From: Xiphias gladius | Lineage: Eukaryota > Chordata > Actinopteri > Istiophoriformes > Xiphiidae | Direction of reading: 5' to 3' | Length of the DNA stretch: 64,000 nt | Assembly (NCBI RefSeq): GCF_016859285.1 | Contig: NC_053418.1 | Span: 27,265,829-27,329,828, forward strand | In this document: positions 11,769 through 22,276 of the stretch, in pieces | Numbering within the stretch: position 1 is the first letter of the stretch | Layout: each line of letters begins with the position of its first letter | Position numbers and translations under genes: made by a program | The notes under the pieces: model-generated | What the model saw: only the letters and a program-made list of their open reading frames with translations | Database searches by the model: none | Told to the model about the DNA's origin: nothing

Positions 11769-14700
11769 CTATAACTTGTAGCCCAGTCCAGATCTACTGA
11801 TGTGGCAGAAGAGCGTCATGGCGAAACACATTGCCAGAACCTGTCACAAACAAGGGAAAAAAAATTAAATTGTAAAATATGACAGATAGACTTCTTGCCT
11901 GATGTTTGGTTCTGCATGGACATGTTCTTATAGATAGGTAGTTGCTTTATTATATTTAAAAACCTCAATCTTCATTCCAAATTGCAAAGTTTATCAAACA
12001 TTGTCAGTGAAAATATAGAATTAAAGCTGTAAGGTCCATGTGTTAATTGTTGCTCAGGATCATTTCAGGATCACAAAATAATTTCTTGAGAAAAAAAGAG
12101 TTTTAACTAAAGAGTGTCAGTTGAAAATCTTTGAAAGTCAGTAGATTTGGAAAGGCTCTTAAAGTTGTGCTAATTGATTTGGGCCCAGCACAACAAGCTG
12201 AAAATACAATATTAACATATTAGCTATGCTTTAATTACTGACCGCCATTTATTTCAGTGTCCAAACTCTGGGTGTGAAATTTGTCACTGTACAGCACCCT
12301 CAGATATCCTCACAAGGGCGCAAAAAAAGCTGTGTCCAAGCATGTAACAGTCCCACAATGCAGTGCATTTTAACAATGCAAAAAACAGTCATGCAACACT
12401 ACACTTGTCGGTGTTGGCATAAAAATGATGATAATACATACCCAGAATCAAAATTTATCGTGCATCATAAATTGAACTATTGATTCTATTACATAGGGAG
12501 TCTTGAATTGATGAATGAGGGATTTATATAAACTTACATATTAAAGTGAGTATTTCATGTTCTAAGATACCTTTGCATTAGCAGACCACTGTTTCCTCCA
12601 GGAGTTCACTTTGCGGTTACCCCAAAGCACAATTCGTGTGCTTAGATTTTGAATGGAGAAGCTAACAATAAACTGCTTTGCTAGCAGTTTTGATGGTTAC
12701 ATTTAATAAATATTTTAATACCTCCAGCACCACTTTACCTCGATAATGCAGAGGACAATGACAGAAATTCCGGTGGTTAGGAAATTTTCCTCAAACCAGG
12801 CCTTCAGTTTAACCAAACAACCCTGCAAATGGAGAGCATAAACTTAATAATAATAACCATAAAGGTAATAATAAAATTAATAAGACTATGACTCTGACCT
12901 CCAATCTCTACAGTATGACAAAGCAAGCGTTAATCCTAGCTGTTCACCAGGGTTAGATTGTGCTTACCTTTCTCGCGTATGACAACGTCATGTTTGCACA
13001 GTTTTCCGGGCAGCAAGATGGAGGCACTCTGTCTCCCCAGTCTGTCGCATTATTGACTCCACAGCACTCAAACTGGGGCAAATTATTCAGAGAACAAAAA
13101 TGAGGCACTTATAACAACAGTCTGAGATCACATAGCTCCCGGTTTTTTTGCGCACCATGTCCACATTCATTTGTGTCACTACATTTTGTGAGCTGTCACT
13201 ATGTCGCTGCCTTGACACGCTTACCCGCCTCTGAATCAGATCCCAGTCACTCTGTAGAGCAGTGGAATTTCCAGGCCTTGCTTTGGCTTCATTTAATCCC
13301 CTCTTGAGATCATTTTGCACCAAAAGAGCAATCTAAAAAGTGAGATGAGATTTGCAGATTACACGTTGTCTATATGTGTTTACTATATAAGCACAACACA
13401 CAGTGTGAGTACTGATGGATGTAACCTTACCTCTCCCTCGTACACGAGTAGCAAGCACGCTGCACTCAGCTCCACCAACATCAGTAAGAACAGCAGCAGG
13501 AAAAACTGTTAACAGAGTATATTTCAAAACACTTTATGCTAACTATGCTAACATCATCATTCTAACACAGTCACATGACAATGTTAATATGCTAATGTTT
13601 AGCTGTTAACGGTTAATATGTTCACCATCTTAGTTTAGCATGTTACCATGCTAACACTTGCTAATTAGCATTAAACAAAAAGTACGCCTGAGGTTGAGGG
13701 GAATGCTCTTAGTTTTGCAGGTATTTGGTCATAAACCACATTATATGACGTAGTCAAATTTTGACCTGCTGGTGTTAGTAGCTGAAAAGTCAATTCAATC
13801 AGCAAGGTAATCAGGATTCATCCATGGGGAACACAAATGTCTGAGCCAAACTTCAGTGTAATCCATCCAACAGCTGTTGAGACATTTCACCCATAAATGT
13901 CAACTTCGTGGTGGCACCAGACAAAGTCGGGGGATCAATGAAGTCAGTGATATTCAGCCTCCAGGGAACTACGAATGTCTGTACAAAAATTCATGGTAAT
14001 CCCAGAGTAACGTACGAGGCCACAAGTGGGCAAAGTTTTCCTGTGCAATGAGGGATTATTACTGACATTTCAGGTGCGCTCGCTTGAATAAAGTGGTTTA
14101 GATCCCCTGAGTAAATTGCTGATTTATTTACAACATGTTTGATCATCTGACTGCTCCTTGTTCTTGTTGCCACGTTCCCAGAGTACAAAGAGATCTTAAC
14201 TAACAGAAAACATGGTAAAAACGATGAAAATAAAGACCCAAGTTGTAAAAAACCTAAATGATCCTTTGATGAATCAATCATGTTGTAGTAGTAATACAAA
14301 GTATGATACAAAAGGGAAGCATGTTGCAATGTGTCAAACGTCTCTTTCACTTTGAGTTCACTTAGGGGATTTTAGTGGAACAGGTTTTTTTTTTTTTAAA
14401 CCCCATGCTTAAGTGTTGGTAAAAATTATTTGTGACTACAACCAATATGTGAGTATAATTAAAAATACTTATGAAAGAGCTTTAAAGGGTCAGTTAACCC
14501 AAATTATGAAGTAACACTTTTTTTTTTACTGGTCTAGGTTTTGAGATATCTTTCTCCTAATATCTGTCTTGAATAGCTGAACATGACAAGTAAGCAGAAC
14601 AGCTAGACGCTGGGGTGCTGTGTGTGTCGTACCGTCAGGAGGAGACAGCGGTTCTCTTTCAGAGCGCCCAGAAACCCCAGGAAGGACACGCAGGTGATAA

Positions 14701-15128
14701 TGATGCCGCTGATCAGCAGCATGTTGGCCACGTTGAAGGTGGGCAAGGTAGGGGTGAGTGCAGGCATCTTGAAGTTCAGCATCATGTATGCACCAAATCC
14801 CAGTACCACCACACCACATATCTGACGGGAGGAAACGTATATCACGGTCAGGTTCATACACATTAGTTACCTGATTACATCATCACAGAAACATTAATTC
14901 AACATGTGTGTGGATATTATCATATTGTAATTTCTATGTTACTGGCTGAGCTATGCCACAATATTTCCACGTACCCCCTGACAATTTAAAAGAACCGCTG
15001 GTTGATAAAAAACATGGACCATAATCATCTCTGAATGTGATAATGGATGATTGAAACATACGTACAAAACAAAAGAAGTTGGCGACACACATGGTGTACT
15101 TTAAACACTTGAGGCAGCCTTGAGCCAT
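11769..15128 (-). CDS. cd53: Tetraspanin, leukocyte surface antigen CD53-like
   Basis: CD53 is a four-pass membrane protein that organises tetraspanin microdomains on leukocytes. Seven coding exons run right to left: 15066-15128, 14633-14821, 13431-13505, 13225-13332, 12968-13072, 12739-12822 and 11769-11840, all starting in phase 0 with GT-AG sites. They encode 231 aa (human CD53 is 219 aa). The start MAQGCLKCLKY carries the tetraspanin membrane-proximal Cys/Lys signature. Four hydrophobic helices are present (near residues 12-33, 56-75, 82-105 and 196-219). The large extracellular loop has CCG (FECCGVNN), PSCC and further Cys, with N-glycosylation sites NST, NAT and NMT. ALKENRCLLL after TM2 and VLAMCFAMTL near the end resemble CD53 (VLGMSFALTL). 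It ends in GLGYKL. Another leukocyte tetraspanin such as CD37 is less likely, because the loop is CD53-like and short. Confidence 0.88.
13530..14010 (-). repeat. Interspersed teleost repeat in a cd53 intron
   Basis: A block rich in GCTAAC/TTAGCATG motifs (13535-13680) is followed by AGGTATTTGGTCATAAACCA and then units resembling ATTCATGGTAATCC and GTGGTGGCACCAGA. This is the same family as at 2780-3010 and 18040-18545, here with more of its 5' part. It lies in the 1.1-kb intron 13506-14632. Confidence 0.65.
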
Positions 15129-16140
15129 TGCGTAACACCTCTGATCAGACCTGCGACAAAATAAACAAAAAAACAGTCATATTAACATATTTCATCTGAT
15201 ATGGACAGCAGAAGCCAAAGTGAATCTGATCTGCACTCAGAAGCCGTGTATTATTTAGGGCGTTTCGTTCTCTGCGGGTGTGTGTGTGTGTCTCTCTTAA
15301 ACCCAACAACGTCATGGTCATGCTGCAGAGAAGTAATGCTGACACATTTCACTTCCTGTGTTTCCTCTCAGTTTATGAGCAGAAAGTGCATTTCAAATAC
15401 ATTCTAGGCTTATTAAACACAACATGAATAAATTATACTTGGGCTGTTGCTAATGACACCGCATGGGTTTGGGCTACTGCTGAAATAACCTAACCTCCCC
15501 AGAATATAAAAAGAATAATTCTGGGGGGGAAAAAAACTTCCCTTACCTAATCACCGAAGGACATATGTTTGAGACGTCAACTGTATCCAAAAATGTAAAT
15601 TTGTTGATCTATTTTTAACTGATTTTTGCTGTAAGAAAGATTAATAAAGAAGGATGTAAGAACTATGTATAATTTTGCTTGTATTTGTTATTTTTAAGTG
15701 TCTTTTAAATTTTTAGGAGTGTTTAAAGTTACTAAACTATAGCCACCATATTTTATTTTTCAATCAGGTATTTTTACATAGTTGATACTTCAGGTTAGAT
15801 GAGTGAACATGTTGGATTACTTTTCATTTCAATGTTTTCGCTTTTTTCGGTCATTTATCACAAGTTTTCTCTGGCGAAATAATTTTGAGAAATGTTTACA
15901 TGATAAAGAAGAATCTACCAGCAGTAAAAACATCATCTTTACAACAAAATTCTCATTCAAATGTCAAGAAGAGACAAATAAAGGACAAGAAAGAAATTTT
16001 AGGTCTTACCTGTTTTGAAGAGTAATCTGTTTGTTTCACTTTTCAGACTGGTGTTTTGAAAACTTTGCTGCTGCTTAAACTACCCCTTCTCATAGTTCTA
16101 TCGACTGCACAGCTCTTCATGGGGCATTCAGCAGCCCTCT
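15129..16140 (-). other. cd53: cd53 5' UTR: spliced non-coding leader and intron
   Basis: The first coding exon has a plausible acceptor (TGTCGCAG) at 15151-15158, so its 5' UTR part is 15129-15150. A minus-strand donor, AACAG then GTAAGACC, lies at 16002-16009, which suggests a non-coding first exon from 16010 to about 16130 and a 0.85-kb intron. This is predicted from splice consensus and position only. I see nothing else in 15160-16000. Confidence 0.5.
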
Positions 16141-16153
16141 CACTTCCTCTTTC
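16141..16153 (-). promoter_or_regulatory. PU.1/ETS-type site near the predicted cd53 transcription start
   Basis: On the minus strand the sequence reads GAAAGAGGAAGTG, which matches the long PU.1 (Spi1) consensus AAAGAGGAAGTG. It lies about 130 bp upstream of the predicted leader-exon donor. PU.1 drives many myeloid and B-cell genes, so the position fits a leukocyte tetraspanin. The motif is seen; binding and the exact start site are inferred. Confidence 0.55.
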
Positions 16154-16415
16154 TAAACATTAGCAACATGGAAAATCTATGAGTGAGAAAGTGCAGTGGG
16201 GAACAAACTGAAATAAAAGCAGCAAAGACAGAAGATCCATCTGTGTCTGTGACTATATTTAGACCAGATGTACGTTCAGAAATAAAGCGTGAACTAAAAC
16301 TATCATATAACCTCAAATTAGAATAAGGAACAGTCCAAAATGGTATTAGAAACAGAAATCCATTCAGGCTCACGGAGCACGTGTGTGTGAAGGCCATGGT
16401 TTTTCTGAGGGCCAA

Positions 16416-17220
16416 AGTGGTGGAAAGTAACTAAGTACATTTACTCAAATACTGTACTGAAGTACAATTTTGAGGTACTTTCACTTTATGCTACGTTATA
16501 CTTCCACTCCACTACATTTCAGAGGAATATATTGTACTTTCTACTCCACTACATTTATTTGACAGTTTCAGTTACTAGTTACTTTTAAGATAAAGATTTT
16601 ATACAGTGGATAGTATAACAAGCTTTTAGAATACAAGACACTGTTAAAGACTAAACAGTGGTTTCCAGCCTTTTTTGCTTCTGACGTCTTACACACAGCA
16701 GTGTGTGGTCGGGAGTCACATTTCAGATGTCTATGAGTTGTTAACAGCTGAACCAAACAGTGATTTTTCCCTCTAAACTTCACACATGGTTTCATTTCAA
16801 TACATATTAAAATGATCCAATATTTCACCAAAAATCAAAGATTAGAGAAACAGATTTATTTATAAGAACTTTGTTTTTTCTTCTTTCCTCTCCCATGAAT
16901 CATGTCAGGACCCCTCAGATTTATCTGCTGTGCCTGTATATAAAACTGTATATAGAGTAGTTCAAACCAGCTCCACCTCCAGCAGCCACAACAGTAACAA
17001 TACCTCTACACACTGATGCTTCAGTATTAACCATCTAATGATGTCATACATAATGATGTATCAGTTAGAGGGACCAAACAGTACTTTTACTTTAATACTT
17101 AAACTACTTTTACTTCAGTAGGATTTTTCATGTAGGACTTTTATTTGTAATGGAGTATTTTTACATTGCTGTATTGGTACTTTTACTTAAGGAAATGATC
17201 TGAATACGTCTTCCACCACT
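16416..17220. mobile_element. Non-autonomous DNA transposon, about 805 bp ('AGTGGTGGAA' ends)
   Basis: It starts AGTGGTGGAAAGTAACTAAG and ends CTTCCACCACT, giving inverted ends of about 10 bp. The interior has the very common fish motifs TACTCCACTACATTT and TTTTACTTAA and no intact reading frame. The 87-codon minus-strand frame at 16568-16831 inside it is judged chance. A fragment of the same element occurs at 17326-17410. Confidence 0.7.
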
Positions 17221-17325
17221 AGAAGGTCAATTATGAATTATTGGTGTGGGATAAGGAATAGAAAGGCCTTATTGATCAGACTTCTGAAGTTCCTATTTAC
17301 TCTGCATTTAAAGAAGTTACATGCA

Positions 17326-17410
17326 GTGACTGTTGGAAGACATACTCAAATACTTTACTTAGGTAAAACTACTAATACCACAATGTAAAAGTACTCCATT
17401 ACAAGTAAAA
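17326..17410. repeat. Fragment of the 'AGTGGTGGAA' element
   Basis: It contains TTGGAAGACATACTCAAATACTTTACT and AAAAGTACTCCATTACAAG blocks that match the end region of the element at 16416-17220, separated from it by about 100 bp of other sequence. It looks like a truncated second copy. Confidence 0.5.
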
Positions 17411-17416
17411 GCCCCA

Positions 17417-17930
17417 AAAGTGTTCTATTGGATTCAGATCTTGTGACTGGGGAGGCCACCTTAGTACACTGAACTCACTGACATGTTCATGAAAACAGTT
17501 TGATACGACTTTTGCTTTGTGACATGGAGCCTTATCATGCTGGAAGTATTCATTAGAAGATGGTAAACTGTGCCCATAAAGGGATGCACATGTTCAGCAA
17601 CAATACTCTGATAGGCTGTGTAATTCAAACCATGATTGATTGGTATTAAGGGGCCCAAAATGTGCCAAGAAAACAATCCAGACTCCATTACACCACTTCC
17701 ACCACCAGCCTGGACTGTTGACACAAAGCAGGTCGGGTCCATGGATTTATGCTGTTGACATCAGATCCTGATCCTACCATCTGCCGCCTCAGCAGAAATC
17801 CAGATTCATCAGACCAGGCAGCATTTTTTCAGTCTTCAACTGTCCAGTTCTGGTGAGCCCGTGCCCACTGCAGCCTCAAATTTCTGTTCTTGGCTGACAG
17901 GAGTGGAACCCGACGTGGCCCAACACCTTA
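17417..17930 (-). pseudogene. Decayed Tc1/mariner transposase fragment
   Basis: Read on the minus strand, the frame contains WTVEDWKNAAWSDESGFLLR, typical of Tc1-family transposases around the second catalytic Asp (DES), and near the low end a degraded counterpart of the QSPDLNPIEHLW motif. Several stop codons and frame changes interrupt it, so it is inactive. The open 93-codon part (17461-17742) is a remnant, not a gene. Confidence 0.65.
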
Positions 17931-18039
17931 CTAAGACACTTTATGCTGGTTTTTCCTTTACTTTGTACATCTGTACATTCAAAGAAAAATATTAACTTAA
18001 ATTATTCTCTCAGCCATTGGGCTAGCTGTTCAACAGTAC

Positions 18040-18545
18040 GGTTCAACAACTGTGTTGAGACTCTAACACCACCGCGAGGTTCAATTTTTGTGGTTTAGAA
18101 TGAAATATCTTGACAACTGCTGGATGGCCTGGCATGGAATTTTCTACAGATATTCAACGTTCCTAGAGGATAAACTCAAATGAGTTTGGTTATCCTCTGA
18201 TTTTACGTTGCTGGTGAAGCTAGAGGTAAAGATTTCACATATTCAGTGAAATATCTATCATATCAGCATCTATGGATTGACACCAAATTTTGTAAAGGCA
18301 TTCTTGGTTCCCAGACAGTAAATCAGTAAATGACATTGGTGATCCCCTGACTTTTCCTGTAGTGCCACCATGAGGATGACATTTTTGTATTTTTTATTGA
18401 CATATCTCGACAACTATTGGATGGATTCTTGTGAAACTCGGTACACACATTAACGTTCCTCAGAGGATGTGTTGTAATAACTTTGATCCTTTGACTTTTC
18501 CTCTAGCGCCATCATCTAGTCAAAATTTAATTTTGCCCAATGCTT
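18040..18545 (+). repeat. Interspersed repeat with internal tandem units
   Basis: At least two degenerate units are visible, each with an ATATCT-GACAACT-TTGGATGG block, an ATTCAACGTTCCTAGAGGAT-like block and a CTGACTTTTCCT-TAGYGCCA block. They start near 18100, 18250 and 18400. This is the + orientation of the family at 2780-3010 and 13530-14010. Confidence 0.6.
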
Positions 18546-18589
18546 TTCATTAATCACCATATACCTGCAGAACTATTGACATTCCCATT

Positions 18590-18845
18590 TGTTTGTCCGT
18601 TTATTTAACAGGGACCATAGAGATGAACATTGTTACGTGCAGATAAACAGGCCTCTAGCTGGAGCTGGTTTGCGGCCCCCATCCCCGGTTAGACTTTCAA
18701 ACCGAGATTAAAACATCGAAACAAACAAACTCCATAAAACAGAATCAACATAAGATTAACATTACAGAAAAAAAAAATTTAATTTATATATAATCAGAAG
18801 ATTAAGGGGCCCAGTATTGAACCTTGTGGTACACCCAATTTGTAT
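18590..18845 (-). mobile_element. Short LINE-related relic
   Basis: On the minus strand at about 18800-18836 the sequence encodes GVPQGSILGPL, a reverse transcriptase motif of non-LTR retrotransposons. The rest is not readable as protein. A tract including GGGACCATAGAGATGAAC to its left is a common fish repeat. Only a relic is left. Confidence 0.45.
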
Positions 18846-21700
18846 TATTTAAATGGTGATTTCAGAGTTAATTTTAACCAAAAAGATAAACATTACCAAC
18901 TGTTACTGATGTTACAATAAGTTAAAGTTACTTCTGCCATAACAGGGTAACTTTAGTGGAGTCACAGAGGTAGTTAAAGAGGTAACTAAACAGGTGTCAC
19001 TAAATAAACAATTTAGCTATCCTGTAATATGTTTACTGTGTATTTTTGACAGGGGCCCTAAAAAAAATTCCTATTTATAATTCCTGTTGGTGTGGGAGCA
19101 GCTCTGCAAACTAAGACACCAGAAGTGAATCAACAGTCGTATTGTCAACTGCACAGTTAAGAGCCTGTCTGTATAAATATGTTAAGAGGTAAATGTCTAT
19201 CTTTTTTGAAAACTGGAAAGTTTTCGCTGGCTCGCAAGACACATTTCACATGAACCCCAAACAACACTAGTTACACTATACCCTGATTTAACAGGGGTGA
19301 AATACTTGCCACTTGAATAAAATGAATCTCCACCTTTTTTATCACATACCATCACACCTTGGATCTACAGGTTTTAAATATGTGTGAAGAAACAACATTT
19401 TAAAATATTTTGACCTGAAGATTTAGAAAAGTATCCTGATAGTCAAAAAAAAAAGTGTTGATTAGACCTGGCATTAGGGATCTTCTCACCGAAAGAAAGG
19501 GGAAGTTTACAACTAAAATGTTCTTTAATCATGATGGATGTAATGCATACACAAAAATTGTTCTGTTCTCATATCACTCACAGTGCACCAAATGACTTGC
19601 ATATGTAGTCATGATTTTGGATTCATAATGCTATTATAATGTCATAATATAAAGAGCTGCCTCTGTGTCCTTTTAGCACTATGTTACTCTGTCAAAGATC
19701 ATCAAGCAGACTAAAAACTGGGAGACCTGGCACCGGACTGACCTAAGGTCTTCATCAAGAGTCCTGGTGACTTAAACAACACACAATGGCAGGACTAAGT
19801 ATCATAGTGTCAGTCAGAATATCTTTTAACAGTTCCATTTATTTTAATTGCCTCTTAAAATTAGGAAAAGTTTATAGGAATTAGAGAAAAAACCATCTGA
19901 TTCTGAAGTGCATCACTATTTAAAGAGAATCTCAAGAGGCCACAAATAGCAAAGATTTAGGGGACTGAATTTAATCCCACTGTTTGCCATCTGAAAATAA
20001 TTGCCTGTTACCAGACAGACAACAAACAAAAACAAAAAGTTTGTCAGTGATGAAATGTACACCTAAGTATGGAGCCCCTGAATGGGACGATAGGAATTTT
20101 TTTTTTCTTAACTAACTTTGCAGTGCCTCCCAATACGTTTTGTGTTACCATACATTTATTTTTGCATTTTTTCTGATCCGTCGAGTCTGAGCTGTATGAC
20201 GATATTGTATTATGTAGCAGACCCTAAGACAATCTTTATCATTACACATAGACAGATAACTAAGACCTGTGGAGCTAGTTAACCAACTCTCTACACCGTT
20301 ATTGGCTGCTGCCAAGGCTATTTGAGACAGGCTGTAGTTGCGACTATAACTACTCCATTCGCCACACCTGAAAATTGTAGAGGAAACATGGTACAGTATA
20401 TAACTGTTGAACCGGTCTTTTACTGTACTTGATTTTGCTTTTCTCTGTTTAGTTCAATTAAGATGAAGATGGAAATAGGCTGACAAGCAGGCAGTAAGAG
20501 TATACTTTCTGGGGCTTGAGGGAAGCATGGCGATCCCTAATTCTTTTTGATTTAGCACTGGTGTCTGGAGGAGACTACGTAAGAACACTGGGTAAGTGGG
20601 GCTGGAAGATACGCACAACACACCTCTCTTTCTGAAAGTTATTGTGAGTTTCCTAGATCGGATGCTATTGGGTTGACTGGCTATTCATTAGTGTCTTTGT
20701 TTTGCAGCTCTACCGAAGCTTGATACTTTTTTTTTTCCTCCACAGGTTTTTTCTTATGGAGGGTCCGTCCAAGGCAAAGTTGAGTGTGATGACAAGGCTC
20801 ATGTGATGCCTTGTGATGTGTGCTTCCTGTGATTTTCTGCTAGAACCAAATGCATTCATTTCTTGTATATGAACTGCAGAAGAAGTGCCCTTGCAACGTT
20901 AAATCAGAGTTTACTTTAGTCTAAGCATATTGGATGCCATTCGGACACACAGTACATAGAGTATTTCCATCAGACAAATATCATACACCAGATATAATCA
21001 GAGAAGGCTTTTGAGTCTGCTACAATTTAACAGCTATGGGTAAACAGAGAGGTTGTGTTGTCTGTTGCATACAATCACTATGCCTTTCAACAAGGCAGTA
21101 ACAAAACATAATAATTTTCTAATAAAATAAAAAAATGGCACATCCTTTGTTTATAGGGGATGAAAAAACACCTATAACTAAATCATTCTTTTGTCTTTTG
21201 TTACATATGCTGCTGATTGTTCAAAAATTCCATTTGGTAGTGTGTTATTGACAGATGAAGGGTTACATTTCCATCTTGATGTCCTCTGTCAGAAACACTG
21301 CTTTTCGTGTCAGAAAAGGGAAAGAGTTACAACCACAGAGAGATGCCTGACAGGATTCCTGTGTCTGATCAGACTGTTGGGCCTCTGGAAAAGAAAATAT
21401 GATGACAGGGAGTGTTGTGGCATCATGTATTAATATGGTCATGAATGCTACTTGAGCTAAAGTCATACAGTGTGGTATCCTCGACTGTGCTGTCACAAGT
21501 ATTCATATTTGGAGAGGTTTGTAATTCTCATTAATAAAAAAAATGTTCAAACATCAGAGCTGCAACGTGATAGAGTGGAGAGAATTAATACACAAAGTTA
21601 TCTCCATTGTAGTGAACCATCAATAAGATGATCCACATTATGTCTAACTATAAGCTGAGTGCACATCAACACTAAAGTAGCGATTGCACATCAAGTTACC
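18846..21700. other. Spacer between cd53 and dph7; no gene recognised
   Basis: AT-rich DNA with short random open frames. I see no exon with recognisable protein similarity, no tRNA and no clear simple repeat beyond short A or T runs. Short frames at 21191-21433 and 21263-21496 overlap on opposite strands and have no family features. Confidence 0.5.
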
Positions 21701-21852
21701 ATCACCGTAGAAACATTTGTCAGTGCTGACGTTCACATATTTACACTGAGCTCTTTCATTCATTTTCAGCGTCTTGGTCAGACCGACGCGTACAGTCAGA
21801 ATCATCGCTTCTGCCGTGAGGACGATACGGAAACTGACTGCCTTCGCAGTCA

Positions 21853-21878
21853 TGACGTCGGCGCTGGTCGGTCACGTG
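21853..21878 (+). promoter_or_regulatory. Probable dph7 core promoter with CRE-like and E-box sites
   Basis: TGACGTC (CREB/ATF half-palindrome) at 21853-21859 and a perfect palindromic GTCACGTGAC E-box (CACGTG at 21873-21878) lie in a locally CpG-rich patch about 400 bp upstream of the dph7 start codon. A donor-like GTGAGT near 21918 and an acceptor-like TTTTCTTTTAAAG near 22238 suggest a spliced 5' UTR. Motifs are seen; promoter function is inferred. Confidence 0.45.
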
Positions 21879-22276
21879 ACATGCGTCCCTACTCCCAAAC
21901 CTTGTGAACTGATCGTGTGAGTTTTGAGTGTTACTGATAATGATTATTTCTGTGTATATTCAGTATTGAACAAATTTTAATTTGACTTTGGACATTTCAT
22001 TCACCCATTTAATATCTGTTAGCTACCTGAAATGTCTACTGTTGACAGTTTGCGCTGCGTGAGACTGCAGTGAGTTAACTATAGCTCACTAGCTAGCTAC
22101 AAAACAGATTTAGTTAGCTGAGTTAGCCTAATGAAAGTTAGCTAGTTAATATTGCTTAAGGATTAATATGTTACTTATAGATTTACCTGAGTTTACTTTT
22201 GGTTCTACAGTTGAGACGTATTAATTTTTCTTTTAAAGAAAGTAGTGCACCAGCACAGTAATGTTATGCAGAGCAG

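Noticed and set aside
14526-14861. 111-codon minus frame overlapping cd53 exon 2
   Set aside because: It is a shadow frame; the true exon (14633-14821) encodes the CD53-like TM1-TM2 segment.
20046-20080. Possible C/D-box snoRNA (GTGATGA then CTGA)
   Set aside because: The boxes are only about 30 nt apart and there is no terminal stem or C'/D' pair.
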